Positions 40,380-49,605 of a DNA stretch of 64,000 nucleotides are shown in pieces. Each line of letters starts with the position of its first letter. Positions within the stretch are counted from its first letter, which is position 1. Made by a program: the position numbers and the translations under genes. Source of the DNA: an uncultured Bacteroidales bacterium (GTDB taxonomy: Bacteria; Bacteroidota; Bacteroidia; Bacteroidales; Muribaculaceae); NCBI GenBank assembly GCA_902774055.1, contig CACYGX010000013.1:62001-126000 (forward strand), in the 5' to 3' direction. Below the pieces are notes generated by a model that worked only from the letters and a program-made list of their open reading frames with translations, did no database searches and was not told the origin of the DNA.

Positions 40380-41813
40380 ATGATTATGACAAACGACAAG
40401 GATAACAACAAGGACAAGAAAGAAGAATATGTAAGGCAAACAGGGTCGCTCAAGGAGCGCTTGGGACGCGTGAAAAAGACCCGTTGGTGGCGATTTGGCA
40501 TCGTAGCGCTGATTTATGTGCTATGGACCATCTGGATGGGCAATCCCTGGCTCTTGCTGGGCTTGCTACTGCTGGGCGACATCTACCTGACGCAGTTCAT
40601 CCCATGGGGCGCATGGAAGGGCATGAAGAGCGGCCCCCTGCGCACGCTCATGAGCTGGGTGGACGCCATCGTCTATGCCCTGGTGCTGGTTTATTTCCTG
40701 TTCCTGTTTGTTGGGCAGAATTATCAGATTCCCTCGTCTTCGCTCGAGAAATCGTTGCTCACGGGCGACTTCCTGTGGGTGAATAAGGTGACCTACGGCC
40801 CCCGCGTGCCGCAGACGCCGCTTCACTTCCCCCTGGCCCAGAACACGCTGCCCATCCTCAACTGCAAGTCCTATATCGAGACTCCGCAACTGAGTTACCA
40901 CCGCCTGAAGGGCCTGCGCAACGTGGAGCGCATGGACATCGTGGTGTTTAACTTCCCCGCTGGCGACACCGTTGTGCTGAAACATCCCGACCCATTGGAG
41001 CCCAACGACTATTACACGCTGTGCTACGAGAAAGGGCATGACTTCGTCAACAATAATAAGGAAATGTATGGTGACATCATCTATCGCCCCGTTGACCGTC
41101 GCGACAACTATGTGAAGCGCTGCCTGGGTCTGCCCGGAGAGACGCTCCAGATCAGGGACGGCATCGTCTATGTGAACGGCAAGGCGGTTCCTCAGCCCAA
41201 GAATGTGCAGTACTTCTACTGTGTCGAGACCGATGGCACGTTTATTACCGATGAGATGTTCGAGGAATTGGGCATCAGTCGAGAAGACCGCCACATCTAC
41301 GGCAACCAGTATGTCGTTCCCCTCACTGCCGAGATGAAGAAGACGCTCGAGGGCAAATCATGGGTGAAGGATATCCAGCGCATCCAGCCCAGCCCCGACG
41401 AGACCATGGTGACCTATCCCGTGGGCGTGGATTATGGCTGGACACATGCCAACTACGGCCCCGTCTGGATTCCCAAGAAGGGCGCCAAGGTCGATTTGAC
41501 CCCCCAGAACCTGCCGCTCTATGAGCGCTGCATAAAGAATTATGAGGGCAACACGCTCGAGGTGAAGAATGGCCAGATTCTCATCAACGGCAAGCCGGCC
41601 ACGAGTTATACCTTCAAGATGGACTACTACTGGATGCAGGGCGACAACCGTGACAACTCGCTCGACTCCCGCTACTGGGGCTTTGTACCCGAGGACCACA
41701 TCGTGGGCACTCCCTCCATCATCCTCATCTCGTTTGATAAGGACCACAGGCTCTTTGACGGCGGTATTCGTTGGAACCGCATCTTCAAGATGCCCAATCC
41801 CGACAAGAAGTAA
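40380..41813 (+). CDS. lepB: Signal peptidase I
   Basis: 477 residues, long as in other Bacteroidales. Two or three membrane segments lie before residue ~115 ('WWRFGIVALIYVLWTIWMG', 'ALVLVYFLFLFVGQN'). Catalytic Ser lies in 'QIPSSSLEKSLLTGDFLW' and catalytic Lys in 'DNYVKRCLGLPGETLQI'. A large inserted region follows before 'MQGDNRDNSLDSRYWGFVP'. It cleaves signal peptides from exported proteins, of which this window encodes many. Its stop overlaps the next start (TAATG). Confidence 0.95.
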   Translation: MIMTNDKDNNKDKKEEYVRQTGSLKERLGRVKKTRWWRFGIVALIYVLWTIWMGNPWLLLGLLLLGDIYLTQFIPWGAWKGMKSGPLRTLMSWVDAIVYALVLVYFLFLFVGQNYQIPSSSLEKSLLTGDFLWVNKVTYGPRVPQTPLHFPLAQNTLPILNCKSYIETPQLSYHRLKGLRNVERMDIVVFNFPAGDTVVLKHPDPLEPNDYYTLCYEKGHDFVNNNKEMYGDIIYRPVDRRDNYVKRCLGLPGETLQIRDGIVYVNGKAVPQPKNVQYFYCVETDGTFITDEMFEELGISREDRHIYGNQYVVPLTAEMKKTLEGKSWVKDIQRIQPSPDETMVTYPVGVDYGWTHANYGPVWIPKKGAKVDLTPQNLPLYERCIKNYEGNTLEVKNGQILINGKPATSYTFKMDYYWMQGDNRDNSLDSRYWGFVPEDHIVGTPSIILISFDKDHRLFDGGIRWNRIFKMPNPDKK

Positions 41814-42460
41814 TGTCCGACAGCCAGGCTGCCGTTGTCATGGGCAGCATGTGTGCCGCCAGCGTGCGCTGCTATGCCGCAGCTCTCAAGGCGGGCACCT
41901 TGCTGGTTGACCTGGGCGAGCGCCGTCTGCCCCTGCGCCATAGCCATCACCGCTACCGCATCGACGGTCCCAATGGCCTGCAGACGCTTACCGTGCCCCT
42001 CGTGGGCTCCACCAACAACATGATGACGCCCCTCAAGGACGTGCTCATCTCGGAGCATGGCGATTGGCGTCGCCTGCACTGGGGCGCCCTGTTCTCGGCC
42101 TACGGCCGCTCTCCCTATTTTGATTATGTCGCCGACGACCTGTCGCGCGTCATCCATGGTTCACAGCGATACCTGCACGAGTTCAATATGCAGCTACATG
42201 AGGTGATTGTGGAATTTATGGATTTACCCCTGACGACACGCTATCTAGATGAGGGTGAACCGCTTGACGGGGTGGTGGCCGACCTGCGGGGACGCATTGC
42301 CATGAAAAAGCCCGACACACTGGCCATCGCCAATGTCCCGTATTACCAAATGTGGAAAAATCAGGCGGGTTTCAAGCCCGACTTGAGCATTCTGGACCTG
42401 ATGATGAATCTGGGCAGGGAAGCAGTCCTAACGCTTCTTGATATGACACGAGGGAAATAA
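41813..42460 (+). CDS. WbqC-family protein
   Basis: 215 residues from the ATG at 41813, coupled to lepB by a 1-bp overlap. The WbqC-like pattern is 'VDLGERRLPLRHSHHRYRID', 'LQTLTVPLVG', 'WRRLHWGALFSAYGRSPYFD' and 'LSILDLMMNLG'. WbqC proteins occur in O-antigen clusters and beside lepB in Bacteroidetes. Their activity is not established. A weak hairpin GGTCCAAGCA...TGCTGAGACC follows the stop. Confidence 0.85.
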   Translation: MSDSQAAVVMGSMCAASVRCYAAALKAGTLLVDLGERRLPLRHSHHRYRIDGPNGLQTLTVPLVGSTNNMMTPLKDVLISEHGDWRRLHWGALFSAYGRSPYFDYVADDLSRVIHGSQRYLHEFNMQLHEVIVEFMDLPLTTRYLDEGEPLDGVVADLRGRIAMKKPDTLAIANVPYYQMWKNQAGFKPDLSILDLMMNLGREAVLTLLDMTRGK

Positions 42461-42760
42461 AAAAGGTCCAAGCATCACTGCTGAGACCCTCATAATAATT
42501 ACTAATACTTGAAAACTATATTTACCCCATAAAAGCATTTATCTTATTCATTTAGCTCATTGGCTAAATGCTCATCACTTTTGAACGATGCAAATTAAAT
42601 AATTTTTTCTCTAATAAGAATAAACTAATTGTTTAAAAAATGTGAAAATGCGAGTTTTTACTCTTGTATAGGGCACTACTGAGTTCCAGAAGCATACATG
42701 ATGAAGATGTCCCGTGGTAGAAACCTTTTAGACATCGGCACAAAAAAAGTGGTTAAAGGA
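42461..42760. other. Gene-free AT-rich stretch before the tRNA
   Basis: No gene is seen. It holds a hairpin at about 42466-42490 after the WbqC-like gene and a small ATTTAGC/GCTAAAT stem near 42560. Confidence 0.5.
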
Positions 42761-42791
42761 TTGCCAAATCATAAATAATTTGTAAATTTGC
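42761..42791 (+). promoter_or_regulatory. tRNA promoter (TTG - 19 bp - TAAATTTGC)
   Basis: TTG at 42761 and TAAATTTGC at 42783-42791 with 19-bp spacing, about 30 bp before the tRNA. The short leader also has a perfect 8-bp stem (TTCATGGC/GCCATGAA, 42800-42818). Confidence 0.65.
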
Positions 42792-42821
42792 ACCCGCTTT
42801 TCATGGCAAGGCCATGAAGCC

Positions 42822-42895
42822 GGTCCTATAGCTCAGTTGGTTAGAGCACCTGACTCATAATCAGGGAGTCCTTGGTTCAAGCCCAAGTGGGACCA
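42822..42895 (+). tRNA. tRNA with CAU anticodon, probably tRNA-Ile2 (lysidine)
   Basis: The full cloverleaf is present: acceptor GGTCCTA/TGGGACC, D-arm GCTC..GAGC, anticodon stem CCTGA/TCAGG with loop CTCATAA, T-arm with GGTTCAAGC, and A73. CCA is not encoded. CAU could mean Met or Ile2. C4-G69 and C5-G68 in the acceptor stem match the known TilS recognition pairs of E. coli tRNA-Ile2, and GACTCATAATC also resembles it. I therefore favour Ile2, with elongator Met as the alternative. Confidence 0.9.
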
Positions 42896-42911
42896 CGATA
42901 AAAGTGGATAG

Positions 42912-42965
42912 AAACAGTAAGGTGCCTGGTGAAGCTTGTTGGCTAAACTAGGCACCTTGCTGTTT
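42912..42965. terminator. Strong hairpin between the tRNA and the LRR operon
   Basis: AAACAGTAAGGTGCCT pairs with AGGCACCTTGCTGTTT around a 22-nt loop, followed by GTTTGTT. It can end the tRNA transcript and, on the other strand, the LRR operon that converges on it. Confidence 0.75.
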
Positions 42966-42984
42966 GTTAGTGGGTTATGCGGCT

Positions 42985-45057
42985 TTATTGCGCATCGAGG
43001 AGCATGTCGATGAGGCGGGATACGTCACCGATGTCGATGATGCCGTTGCCGTTGAGGTCACAGCCCTCGGTGTTGAAGAAGCCCAGATCCTCGCCCAGCA
43101 GGTAGTCGATCATGTAGGAGACATCACCAATGTCAACAGTTCCGTTGCCGTTGCTGTCGCCTGGGATATCGGTATATACCTCCTTGATGTTCTGGAAATT
43201 ATACCAGTAGTTGGTGGCCATGTAGGCGTCCCGAGTCCCGCCAGGAATTGTCAACACAGCGTTATTGTAAACAGAAGTTTCGAAGTTGGTTGCCATTACG
43301 GGCGGGGTGGTACCCCTGCAAGTTACTGATGTGGGATAGCTGCTCAAGAAGGCCCAACGCCCGATGCTTTCCATGCTCTTGCCGAAAACCACATAGGTGA
43401 GGCCAGTACGGGTGAAGGTGCCTTCAGGGATCACCTTCACCGAGTCGGGAATCGTGATGCCATTGAGATCCCAGCATCCTGCAAAGGCAAAGTCACCGAT
43501 TTCCTTGACGGTGTTCGGCAGTTCGATCTCCTGCAACTTTTTGCAGTCGTCAAACGCGCCATCACCGATGGCATGAACCACTTCGGGCAGTTGGATTGAA
43601 ACGAGTTCTTCACACCCCTGGAATAATCCGTTAGGAATCGTGTTGATGGAGTTGGGCAGAACGACCGATGTCAGGCTCTTGAGGCCCTGGAACGTGTAAT
43701 TGCCAACGATATAGACCGAATTGGGGATGTTGAGGCTTGTCGCACTAGTACAGTTGCCAAAGGCATAGTATTCAATCCAACGAACTGAGTTGGGGATATC
43801 GATGGATGTCAGAGCATAGCAATCGGCAAAAGCGCATTGGCAGATATGAACCACCGAGTTGGGAATGGTGATTGTCGTGGCCTCGGAGCAGCCTTCAAAG
43901 GCATAATCGCCGATCGTGCGGATTGTGTTGGGGATGACCGTGTTCTTGCAGCCGAGGATGAGTTCCCGGTTCGCCGTCTTGATGATGGCATTGCAGTTGT
44001 CTCTCGAGTCAAAGACGGGATTACCGCTTGCGACACTGATGCTCTCCAATTTTGGGCAGTAGGCATAAGCTTCACGACCGATAGAATCGACCGATGCCGG
44101 AATCATTATACTCTGAAGGCTAGAGCACATTCTAAACGCTTGCGCATCGATGATTTTCACCGTATTGGGAATGTTAACGTTGATGAGGTTCTCACAGCGT
44201 TCAAAGGTATACTTGTTGATGATAGTGATGCCGTCGGGGATGGTGACGCTGGTTAGGTCGGTGCAGTTATAGAATGCACGACTGCCGATGCTGGTGACCG
44301 AGTTGGGAATGTTGACGTTGACCAGCCCTGTTAAGCCACTGAACGCACTATTGGCGATGCTGGTAACGGAGTAGGGGATATATGTGTTCTTGCATCCGAT
44401 AACCAGGGTGTTGGTGGCCGTGTGGATGATAGCGTTGCAGCCGTCACGAGAGTCATACACGGGGTTGCCAGCATCCACCGTCCAGCTGGTAATGCCCGTG
44501 CAACCGCCAAATGCTCCGTCGCCAATGGATGTCACTGACGCGGGAATGTTAACGTGGGTGAAACCACTGCAGTTATTGAAAGCGCTCTCTCCAATGGTGG
44601 TGAGTGTGCTGGGCAATACCATGTCGCCTTCAAGTTTGGGTAGTCCTGCAAATGCGCTTTTGCCGATTCTGGTGACACCTTCAGGGATATTCACACTTGT
44701 AAGCTCGGGACAACTCGCCAAACCCATCTCGTCAATGCTGGTGACCGTGCTCGGGATGTGAACAGCCTTCAGATATTTACACGTGTTGAAGGCGGCATAG
44801 CCAACTCGAACGACCGTGTAGGTAATATCGTTATAGGTCACTGTTTCGGGAATAATGACCGTGTCCCGGTATTCTCCTGACCAGATGTTGCTGTTCTTGT
44901 AGGTAACGCTTACGGTCTTGTCGGTTGATGAAGAGATATTATAGTAAATGCCATCGACTGTAAAACTATAGGCTGATGCCGTTGCCGAGATGCCCGCCAG
45001 GAGCAACGCCAGCAGGAGGGTCTTGAATGATATGGTTGGGATTTTCATAATAACCAT
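42985..45057 (-). CDS. Secreted BspA-like LRR protein with dockerin-like module (paralogue 3 of operon)
   Basis: 690 residues with a signal peptide; starts at 45057 or at the ATG three codons in (MKIPTISFKTLLLALLLAGI). The N-terminal motif is 'YSFTVDGIYYNISSSTDKTV'. LRR_5 units (~23 residues, 'AFxGCxxLTSVxIPNSVTSI') with two 'DSRDxCNAII' inserts fill ~75-600. The C-terminus is a dockerin-like pair (GDSNGNGTVDIGDVSYMIDY, GNGIIDIGDVSRLIDMLLDA). It is a surface protein. It is the last of three tandem paralogues on one transcript, and its 3' ~370 bp nearly match those of the next gene upstream. Confidence 0.85.
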   Translation of the reverse strand: MVIMKIPTISFKTLLLALLLAGISATASAYSFTVDGIYYNISSSTDKTVSVTYKNSNIWSGEYRDTVIIPETVTYNDITYTVVRVGYAAFNTCKYLKAVHIPSTVTSIDEMGLASCPELTSVNIPEGVTRIGKSAFAGLPKLEGDMVLPSTLTTIGESAFNNCSGFTHVNIPASVTSIGDGAFGGCTGITSWTVDAGNPVYDSRDGCNAIIHTATNTLVIGCKNTYIPYSVTSIANSAFSGLTGLVNVNIPNSVTSIGSRAFYNCTDLTSVTIPDGITIINKYTFERCENLINVNIPNTVKIIDAQAFRMCSSLQSIMIPASVDSIGREAYAYCPKLESISVASGNPVFDSRDNCNAIIKTANRELILGCKNTVIPNTIRTIGDYAFEGCSEATTITIPNSVVHICQCAFADCYALTSIDIPNSVRWIEYYAFGNCTSATSLNIPNSVYIVGNYTFQGLKSLTSVVLPNSINTIPNGLFQGCEELVSIQLPEVVHAIGDGAFDDCKKLQEIELPNTVKEIGDFAFAGCWDLNGITIPDSVKVIPEGTFTRTGLTYVVFGKSMESIGRWAFLSSYPTSVTCRGTTPPVMATNFETSVYNNAVLTIPGGTRDAYMATNYWYNFQNIKEVYTDIPGDSNGNGTVDIGDVSYMIDYLLGEDLGFFNTEGCDLNGNGIIDIGDVSRLIDMLLDAQ

Positions 45058-45089
45058 GTATTAGGGTGATTAATAATCTGATGGGTTGT

Positions 45090-47093
45090 TTATTCCTCGC
45101 TCTCGAGGAGCATATCGATGAGTCGGGATACGTCACCGATGTCGATGATACCGTTGCCGTTGAGGTCACAGCCCTCGGTGTTGAAGAAGCCCAGATCCTC
45201 GCCCAGCAGATAGTCGATCATGTAAGAGACGTCACCAATGTCAACAGTTCCGTTGCCGTTGCTGTCGCCGGGAATGTCGGTATATACCTCCTTGATGTTC
45301 TGGAATTTATACCAGTAGTTGGTGGCCATGTAGGCGTCCCGAGTTCCGCCAGGAATTGTCAACACCGCATTATTATAAACAGAAGTTTCGAAGTTGGATG
45401 TCATTACGGGAGGGGTGGTTCCCCTGCATGTTACTGCTGTGGGATAGCTGCTCAAGAAGGCAGAACTGCCGATGCTCTCGACACTTTTGCCGAAAACAAC
45501 ATATTTGAGGCCAGTACGGGTGAAAGTGCCTTGCTTGATCTCCTTCACCGAGTCGGGAATCGTGATGCCATTGAGTACCCAGCATCCAGCAAAGGCAAAA
45601 TCATCGATTTCTTTGACGGTGTTTGGCAGTTCGATCTCCAGCAGTTTTTGACAGTCGCTAAATGCCGAGCGTCCAATGGCGTCAATTTGATCTGGAAGTT
45701 TGATTGAGACGAGTTCTTTGCAATTAGCGAATAATCCGTCAGGAATCGTGTTGATGGAGTTGGGCATAACCACGGATTTAAGACTTGCACAGTTGTTGAA
45801 CGCATGGTTGCCCACGATATAGACCGAGTTGGGAATATTAAGGGTTGTCGCTCCCGTACAGTTGCCAAAGGCGAAATAGTCGATCCAGCGAACCGAGTTG
45901 GGGATGTCGATGGAGGTGAGGCTTGAGCAGTTACTGTAAGCTTCTTGACCGATGTAAACGATCGAATTAGGGATGGGTAGGCTTGTGGCCTCAGAGCAAC
46001 CCGCAAAAGCATAATTGCCGATACGGCGAATTGACGTGGGGATGACTGTGGTCTTGCAGCCTAAGAGGATTTCACGTTTTGCCGTCCTGATGATCGCATT
46101 GCACCCGTCCCTGGAATCAAAGACAGGGTTTCCATTGGCAACGGTGATGCTGGTCAGCTTGGGACAAAAGGCAAACGCTTCATAACCGATAGAGTCCACC
46201 GTTTCGGGTATGTAGATGCTCTGAAGGTTAGCACAAGAATAAAACGTTTGTTGATTGATGATGCTTATTGAATTGGGAATAGTGACGTGGGTCAGTCCGT
46301 TACAGCCATAGAATGCAGAACTGCCAATGCTGGTGACGGTGCTGGGGATCTCAATATCGGTAAGATTGTCAATCCTCCAAAAAGCGGACTTGTTGATGGT
46401 GGTGACAGAACTGGGGATAAAAGAGTTCTGGCATCCGGCAATCAGGGTATTAGTAGCCGTGTGTATGATTGCGTTGCAGCCGTCCCTAGAGTCATACACG
46501 GGGTTGCCATCATCCACCTGCCAGCTTGAAATGCCAGAGCAGCCGGCAAATGCACCGTCGCCAATGGTCGTCACCGACGCGGGAATATTGACGTGAGTAA
46601 AAGATCTGCAGTTTGCGAATGCACTCTCACCGATGTAAGTGAGCGTGCTGGGCAATACCATGCCTTGCAGTTTCGGTAAGCCTGAAAAGGCGCTTTTGCT
46701 GATTTTGGTGACACCTTCGGGGATGTTCACACTGGTAACCTCACTATTGCCGGCAAAAGCGCTTTCATCGATTATTGTAATGGTGCTCGGAAGCTGAACA
46801 GCCTTCAGATACCAACAGCTGTTGAAGGTGTCCCAGCCGATTCTTGTGACAGTATAAGTGACGTCGTTATAGGTCACGGTCTCGGGGATGATGACCGTGT
46901 CACGGTAGGAACCCGGGACCACATTGCGGCTCTTGTAAGTGACGGTCACAGTCTTGTTGGCCTCGGAAGAGATATTGTAGTAGATGTTATCGACTCCAAA
47001 ATCATAGGCCTGTGTTGTCGTCCAGATGCCAGCAAGTATTATAGCCAGCAGGAGTGTCTTGATCGAAATAGTTGAAATTTTCATAATAACCAT
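45090..47093 (-). CDS. Secreted BspA-like LRR protein with dockerin-like module (paralogue 2 of operon)
   Basis: 667 residues, closest to its downstream neighbour throughout, with the same signal-peptide style (MKISTISIKTLLLAIILAGI) and 'YDFGVDNIYYNISSEANKTV'. LRR_5 units with two 'DSRDGCNAII' inserts are followed by a C-terminal wall 'TRDAYMATNYWYKFQNIKEV' and a dockerin-like pair identical in its first repeat to that of paralogue 3. The gaps to its neighbours are 21 and 32 bp, so it is co-transcribed. Confidence 0.85.
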   Translation of the reverse strand: MVIMKISTISIKTLLLAIILAGIWTTTQAYDFGVDNIYYNISSEANKTVTVTYKSRNVVPGSYRDTVIIPETVTYNDVTYTVTRIGWDTFNSCWYLKAVQLPSTITIIDESAFAGNSEVTSVNIPEGVTKISKSAFSGLPKLQGMVLPSTLTYIGESAFANCRSFTHVNIPASVTTIGDGAFAGCSGISSWQVDDGNPVYDSRDGCNAIIHTATNTLIAGCQNSFIPSSVTTINKSAFWRIDNLTDIEIPSTVTSIGSSAFYGCNGLTHVTIPNSISIINQQTFYSCANLQSIYIPETVDSIGYEAFAFCPKLTSITVANGNPVFDSRDGCNAIIRTAKREILLGCKTTVIPTSIRRIGNYAFAGCSEATSLPIPNSIVYIGQEAYSNCSSLTSIDIPNSVRWIDYFAFGNCTGATTLNIPNSVYIVGNHAFNNCASLKSVVMPNSINTIPDGLFANCKELVSIKLPDQIDAIGRSAFSDCQKLLEIELPNTVKEIDDFAFAGCWVLNGITIPDSVKEIKQGTFTRTGLKYVVFGKSVESIGSSAFLSSYPTAVTCRGTTPPVMTSNFETSVYNNAVLTIPGGTRDAYMATNYWYKFQNIKEVYTDIPGDSNGNGTVDIGDVSYMIDYLLGEDLGFFNTEGCDLNGNGIIDIGDVSRLIDMLLESEE

Positions 47094-47114
47094 GTATTTT
47101 GGTGATTGATACTA

Positions 47115-49394
47115 TTAATTGCTCTCAAGCAGCATGTCGATGAGTCGGGAAACATCACCGATGTCGATAGTGCCGTTGCCGTTGAGGTCGGCGGCTTCGA
47201 GGTCGAAGGAGTCGGTAGTGCCGTCGAGCAGGCTGTCAATCAGGAAGCTGACATCGCCGATGGTGACGGTATCGTCGCCATTGATGTCGCCAGGCGTGGC
47301 ATTCACATAGGGGTTGATCATGTAGAATTCGCTCCAGCGCGGGTGAGTAATATAGTCCCTGATGTACTCAACGGGCACCTGGAGTTGAGCGTTGTCATAG
47401 GCAGCCATCGTGAAGCAGTTCATGCTCACCATGATGGGAGGCACGTTCACCGGGCACTTGATGGATTGCAGAGCGTCACATCCGTCAAATGCGAGAGAGG
47501 CGATAGAGTCAAGCCTGTTGCCGAAGCGTACCGAAGTCAGGCCCGTGCAACCCTGGAAGGCCGCTTGATGGATAGACGTTACTGAGTTGGGCAACTTGAC
47601 CCCTGTCAACTCGGTGCTGCCGCTGAATGCCGACTCGCCGACATAACGTACGTCATAGGTCGTTTCGCCATTGACGGCGCTGCTGGGGACATTGACCATG
47701 CCGCTATAGAGTCCTTCTTTCTTGGACGACACGCAGACTGATTTCTCGCTGATGCGGGCGAAGGTGACATCGTTGTACTCAAACTTGGTGTCAATGCCCA
47801 CTTTGTTCTGGAAAAGCTTCCAGATGCGTGCATCGGCATAGGCGTCCAGAACCTCTTCGGGAACATACAATGTGGCCGAGTAGTAGGTGCTAAACGCGCT
47901 GTTGTCGATTGTGGCCGATGCCGGTGGCGTTGTGGCCAGGCAAGTGATGGATAGCAGATTAGGAGTCATGCTGAATGCTCCCCTGCCCACATAGGTTACA
48001 GTTGCAGGGATCACGATTTCGGACAGAGGCTTGCAGTTGTAGAACGCTCCATCATCGATGGTTACAATGGAACTACCTAGAGAGACGTGTTCCAGATTTG
48101 AGCAACTCTGGAAGGCATAGTCACCAATAACCTTTAATGAGTTGGGGAAATCGACAGAGGTGAGCCCTGTACAGAAGGTGAATGCTCCCGCCTCGATGTT
48201 CTTGACAGATTCTTCACCAAAGGTGATTTCAGTCAAATTGCTGCAAGATTGAAAAGCGTAGGAGCCAATTGTGGTGAGTCCGTTGGGAATGTGAATGCTT
48301 GTGAGCCCTTTGCACATGTAAAAGGCATTGCCGTAGATGGCCTTGACCCCTTCAGGAATAACGGTGGTGTTGCAGCCAAGGAACAATTTGTCGGTCTGTT
48401 TGTCGATGATAGCGTTGCAGTTGTTGCGAGAGTCATAGTAGTTGTTCCCTTCCTCGACCACAATGCTGTTGAGCCCAGAGCAATTATAGAAGGCATTGTA
48501 ATAAATGCTGGTGACGGTTTTGGGGATGAAGATGCTCTCTAGCGAAGTGCAACCATAGAAGGTGCTGGCATTGATTTTTGTCAGATTGGAGGGTAATTGC
48601 ACGCTCGTCAGCGCTGTACAGCCATTGAACACACCCGACTCAATGGTGGTGACGTTATCGGGGATGACGATGCTGGTCAATTCTTTGCAGTAAGAAAATG
48701 CTGACGATAGTATCGTCTTGACATTTGAGGGAATGACAGTTGTGATGCAGCCCATCTTTAAAGCGTTGTTTGAGCGCTGGAAGATGGCGTTGCAGTCTGC
48801 CGAGTAGTAGTTGGGATTCTCGTCGTCAACAACAATGCTTGTCAAGCCGACGCAACCCGAGAAGGCACCGGCGCCGATGTCGGTAACATTGCGGGGAATG
48901 TAAATACTCGTCAGTGGTGCACCTCTAAAAGAGCTGGGGCCGATCGTCTTCAGTGATTCGGTGAAAACGACGTCACTGAGGCTCGAGCAATTCAAGAATG
49001 CGCTGCTGCCAATGGTTGTGAGGGATTCGGGGAATTCAATGTGAGTCAGCATCGTACAGTTCTCAAAACCGCTATACTCAATCTCAGTAACAGTGTTGGG
49101 GATAACAAAACTTGTTAGACTGTCACACTTGTTGCAGGCGTGGTTGCCGATCTTGGTCACCGTGTAGGTGTTGCCGTTGTAGGTGACAGTGCTGGGGACA
49201 TCGACATCGCCGCGGTAGGATTTCCCTTTGTCGTACGTCGTCTGGTAGGTCACACTAACTGTTGTGGTGTCGGCGGTGTTGATCTTGTAGAAAATCTGGT
49301 CAACTTCAAAGTCGTAGGCGTTGGCGACAATGGCACTGCCGATAAGCAATAGAGCAATCAACAGTTTCTTGAGTTGGAAGGTAAATTTTTTCAT
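47115..49394 (-). CDS. Secreted BspA-like LRR protein with dockerin-like module (paralogue 1 of operon)
   Basis: 759 residues with signal peptide MKKFTFQLKKLLIALLLIGS and 'YDFEVDQIFYKINTADTTTV'. More divergent than the other two. Its LRR field is broken by a second 'FEYNDVTFARISEKSVCVSS' N-terminal-like segment near residue 525, so it reads as two LRR blocks in series. It ends in a dockerin-like pair (GDINGDDTVTIGDVSFLIDS, LNGNGTIDIGDVSRLIDM). It is first in the operon, with a TAACTTTGC box 73 bp upstream. Confidence 0.85.
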   Translation of the reverse strand: MKKFTFQLKKLLIALLLIGSAIVANAYDFEVDQIFYKINTADTTTVSVTYQTTYDKGKSYRGDVDVPSTVTYNGNTYTVTKIGNHACNKCDSLTSFVIPNTVTEIEYSGFENCTMLTHIEFPESLTTIGSSAFLNCSSLSDVVFTESLKTIGPSSFRGAPLTSIYIPRNVTDIGAGAFSGCVGLTSIVVDDENPNYYSADCNAIFQRSNNALKMGCITTVIPSNVKTILSSAFSYCKELTSIVIPDNVTTIESGVFNGCTALTSVQLPSNLTKINASTFYGCTSLESIFIPKTVTSIYYNAFYNCSGLNSIVVEEGNNYYDSRNNCNAIIDKQTDKLFLGCNTTVIPEGVKAIYGNAFYMCKGLTSIHIPNGLTTIGSYAFQSCSNLTEITFGEESVKNIEAGAFTFCTGLTSVDFPNSLKVIGDYAFQSCSNLEHVSLGSSIVTIDDGAFYNCKPLSEIVIPATVTYVGRGAFSMTPNLLSITCLATTPPASATIDNSAFSTYYSATLYVPEEVLDAYADARIWKLFQNKVGIDTKFEYNDVTFARISEKSVCVSSKKEGLYSGMVNVPSSAVNGETTYDVRYVGESAFSGSTELTGVKLPNSVTSIHQAAFQGCTGLTSVRFGNRLDSIASLAFDGCDALQSIKCPVNVPPIMVSMNCFTMAAYDNAQLQVPVEYIRDYITHPRWSEFYMINPYVNATPGDINGDDTVTIGDVSFLIDSLLDGTTDSFDLEAADLNGNGTIDIGDVSRLIDMLLESN

Positions 49395-49466
49395 AATATA
49401 AAAATGATTTAATGTTAAGTAATATCAGGGTTGGAACAAGTGCATGTGTTGATTTGTCATGCATCT

Positions 49467-49475
49467 GCAAAGTTA
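49467..49475 (-). promoter_or_regulatory. -7 box (TAACTTTGC) for the three-gene LRR operon
   Basis: Minus-strand TAACTTTGC. No comparable box occurs in the 21- and 32-bp gaps between the three genes. Confidence 0.55.
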
Positions 49476-49538
49476 ATGTTTATTTTCTTCATTTTTTAAT
49501 AATTTATAAGATTTTTGCCGTTTTTTTTCAATATAACG

Positions 49539-49581
49539 CACGCGAGGACATGCCGTTATGGGTTCGGCATGCCCTCGCGTG
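49539..49581 (-). terminator. Hairpin after the coiled-coil protein gene
   Basis: CACGCGAGGACATGCCG (49539-49555) pairs with CGGCATGCCCTCGCGTG (49565-49581), 16 of 17 positions, around a 9-nt loop. It lies just past the stop of the minus-strand gene. No T-run follows. Confidence 0.65.
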
Positions 49582-49605
49582 TGGTTCTGGAAGCAGCTGT
49601 AAATA

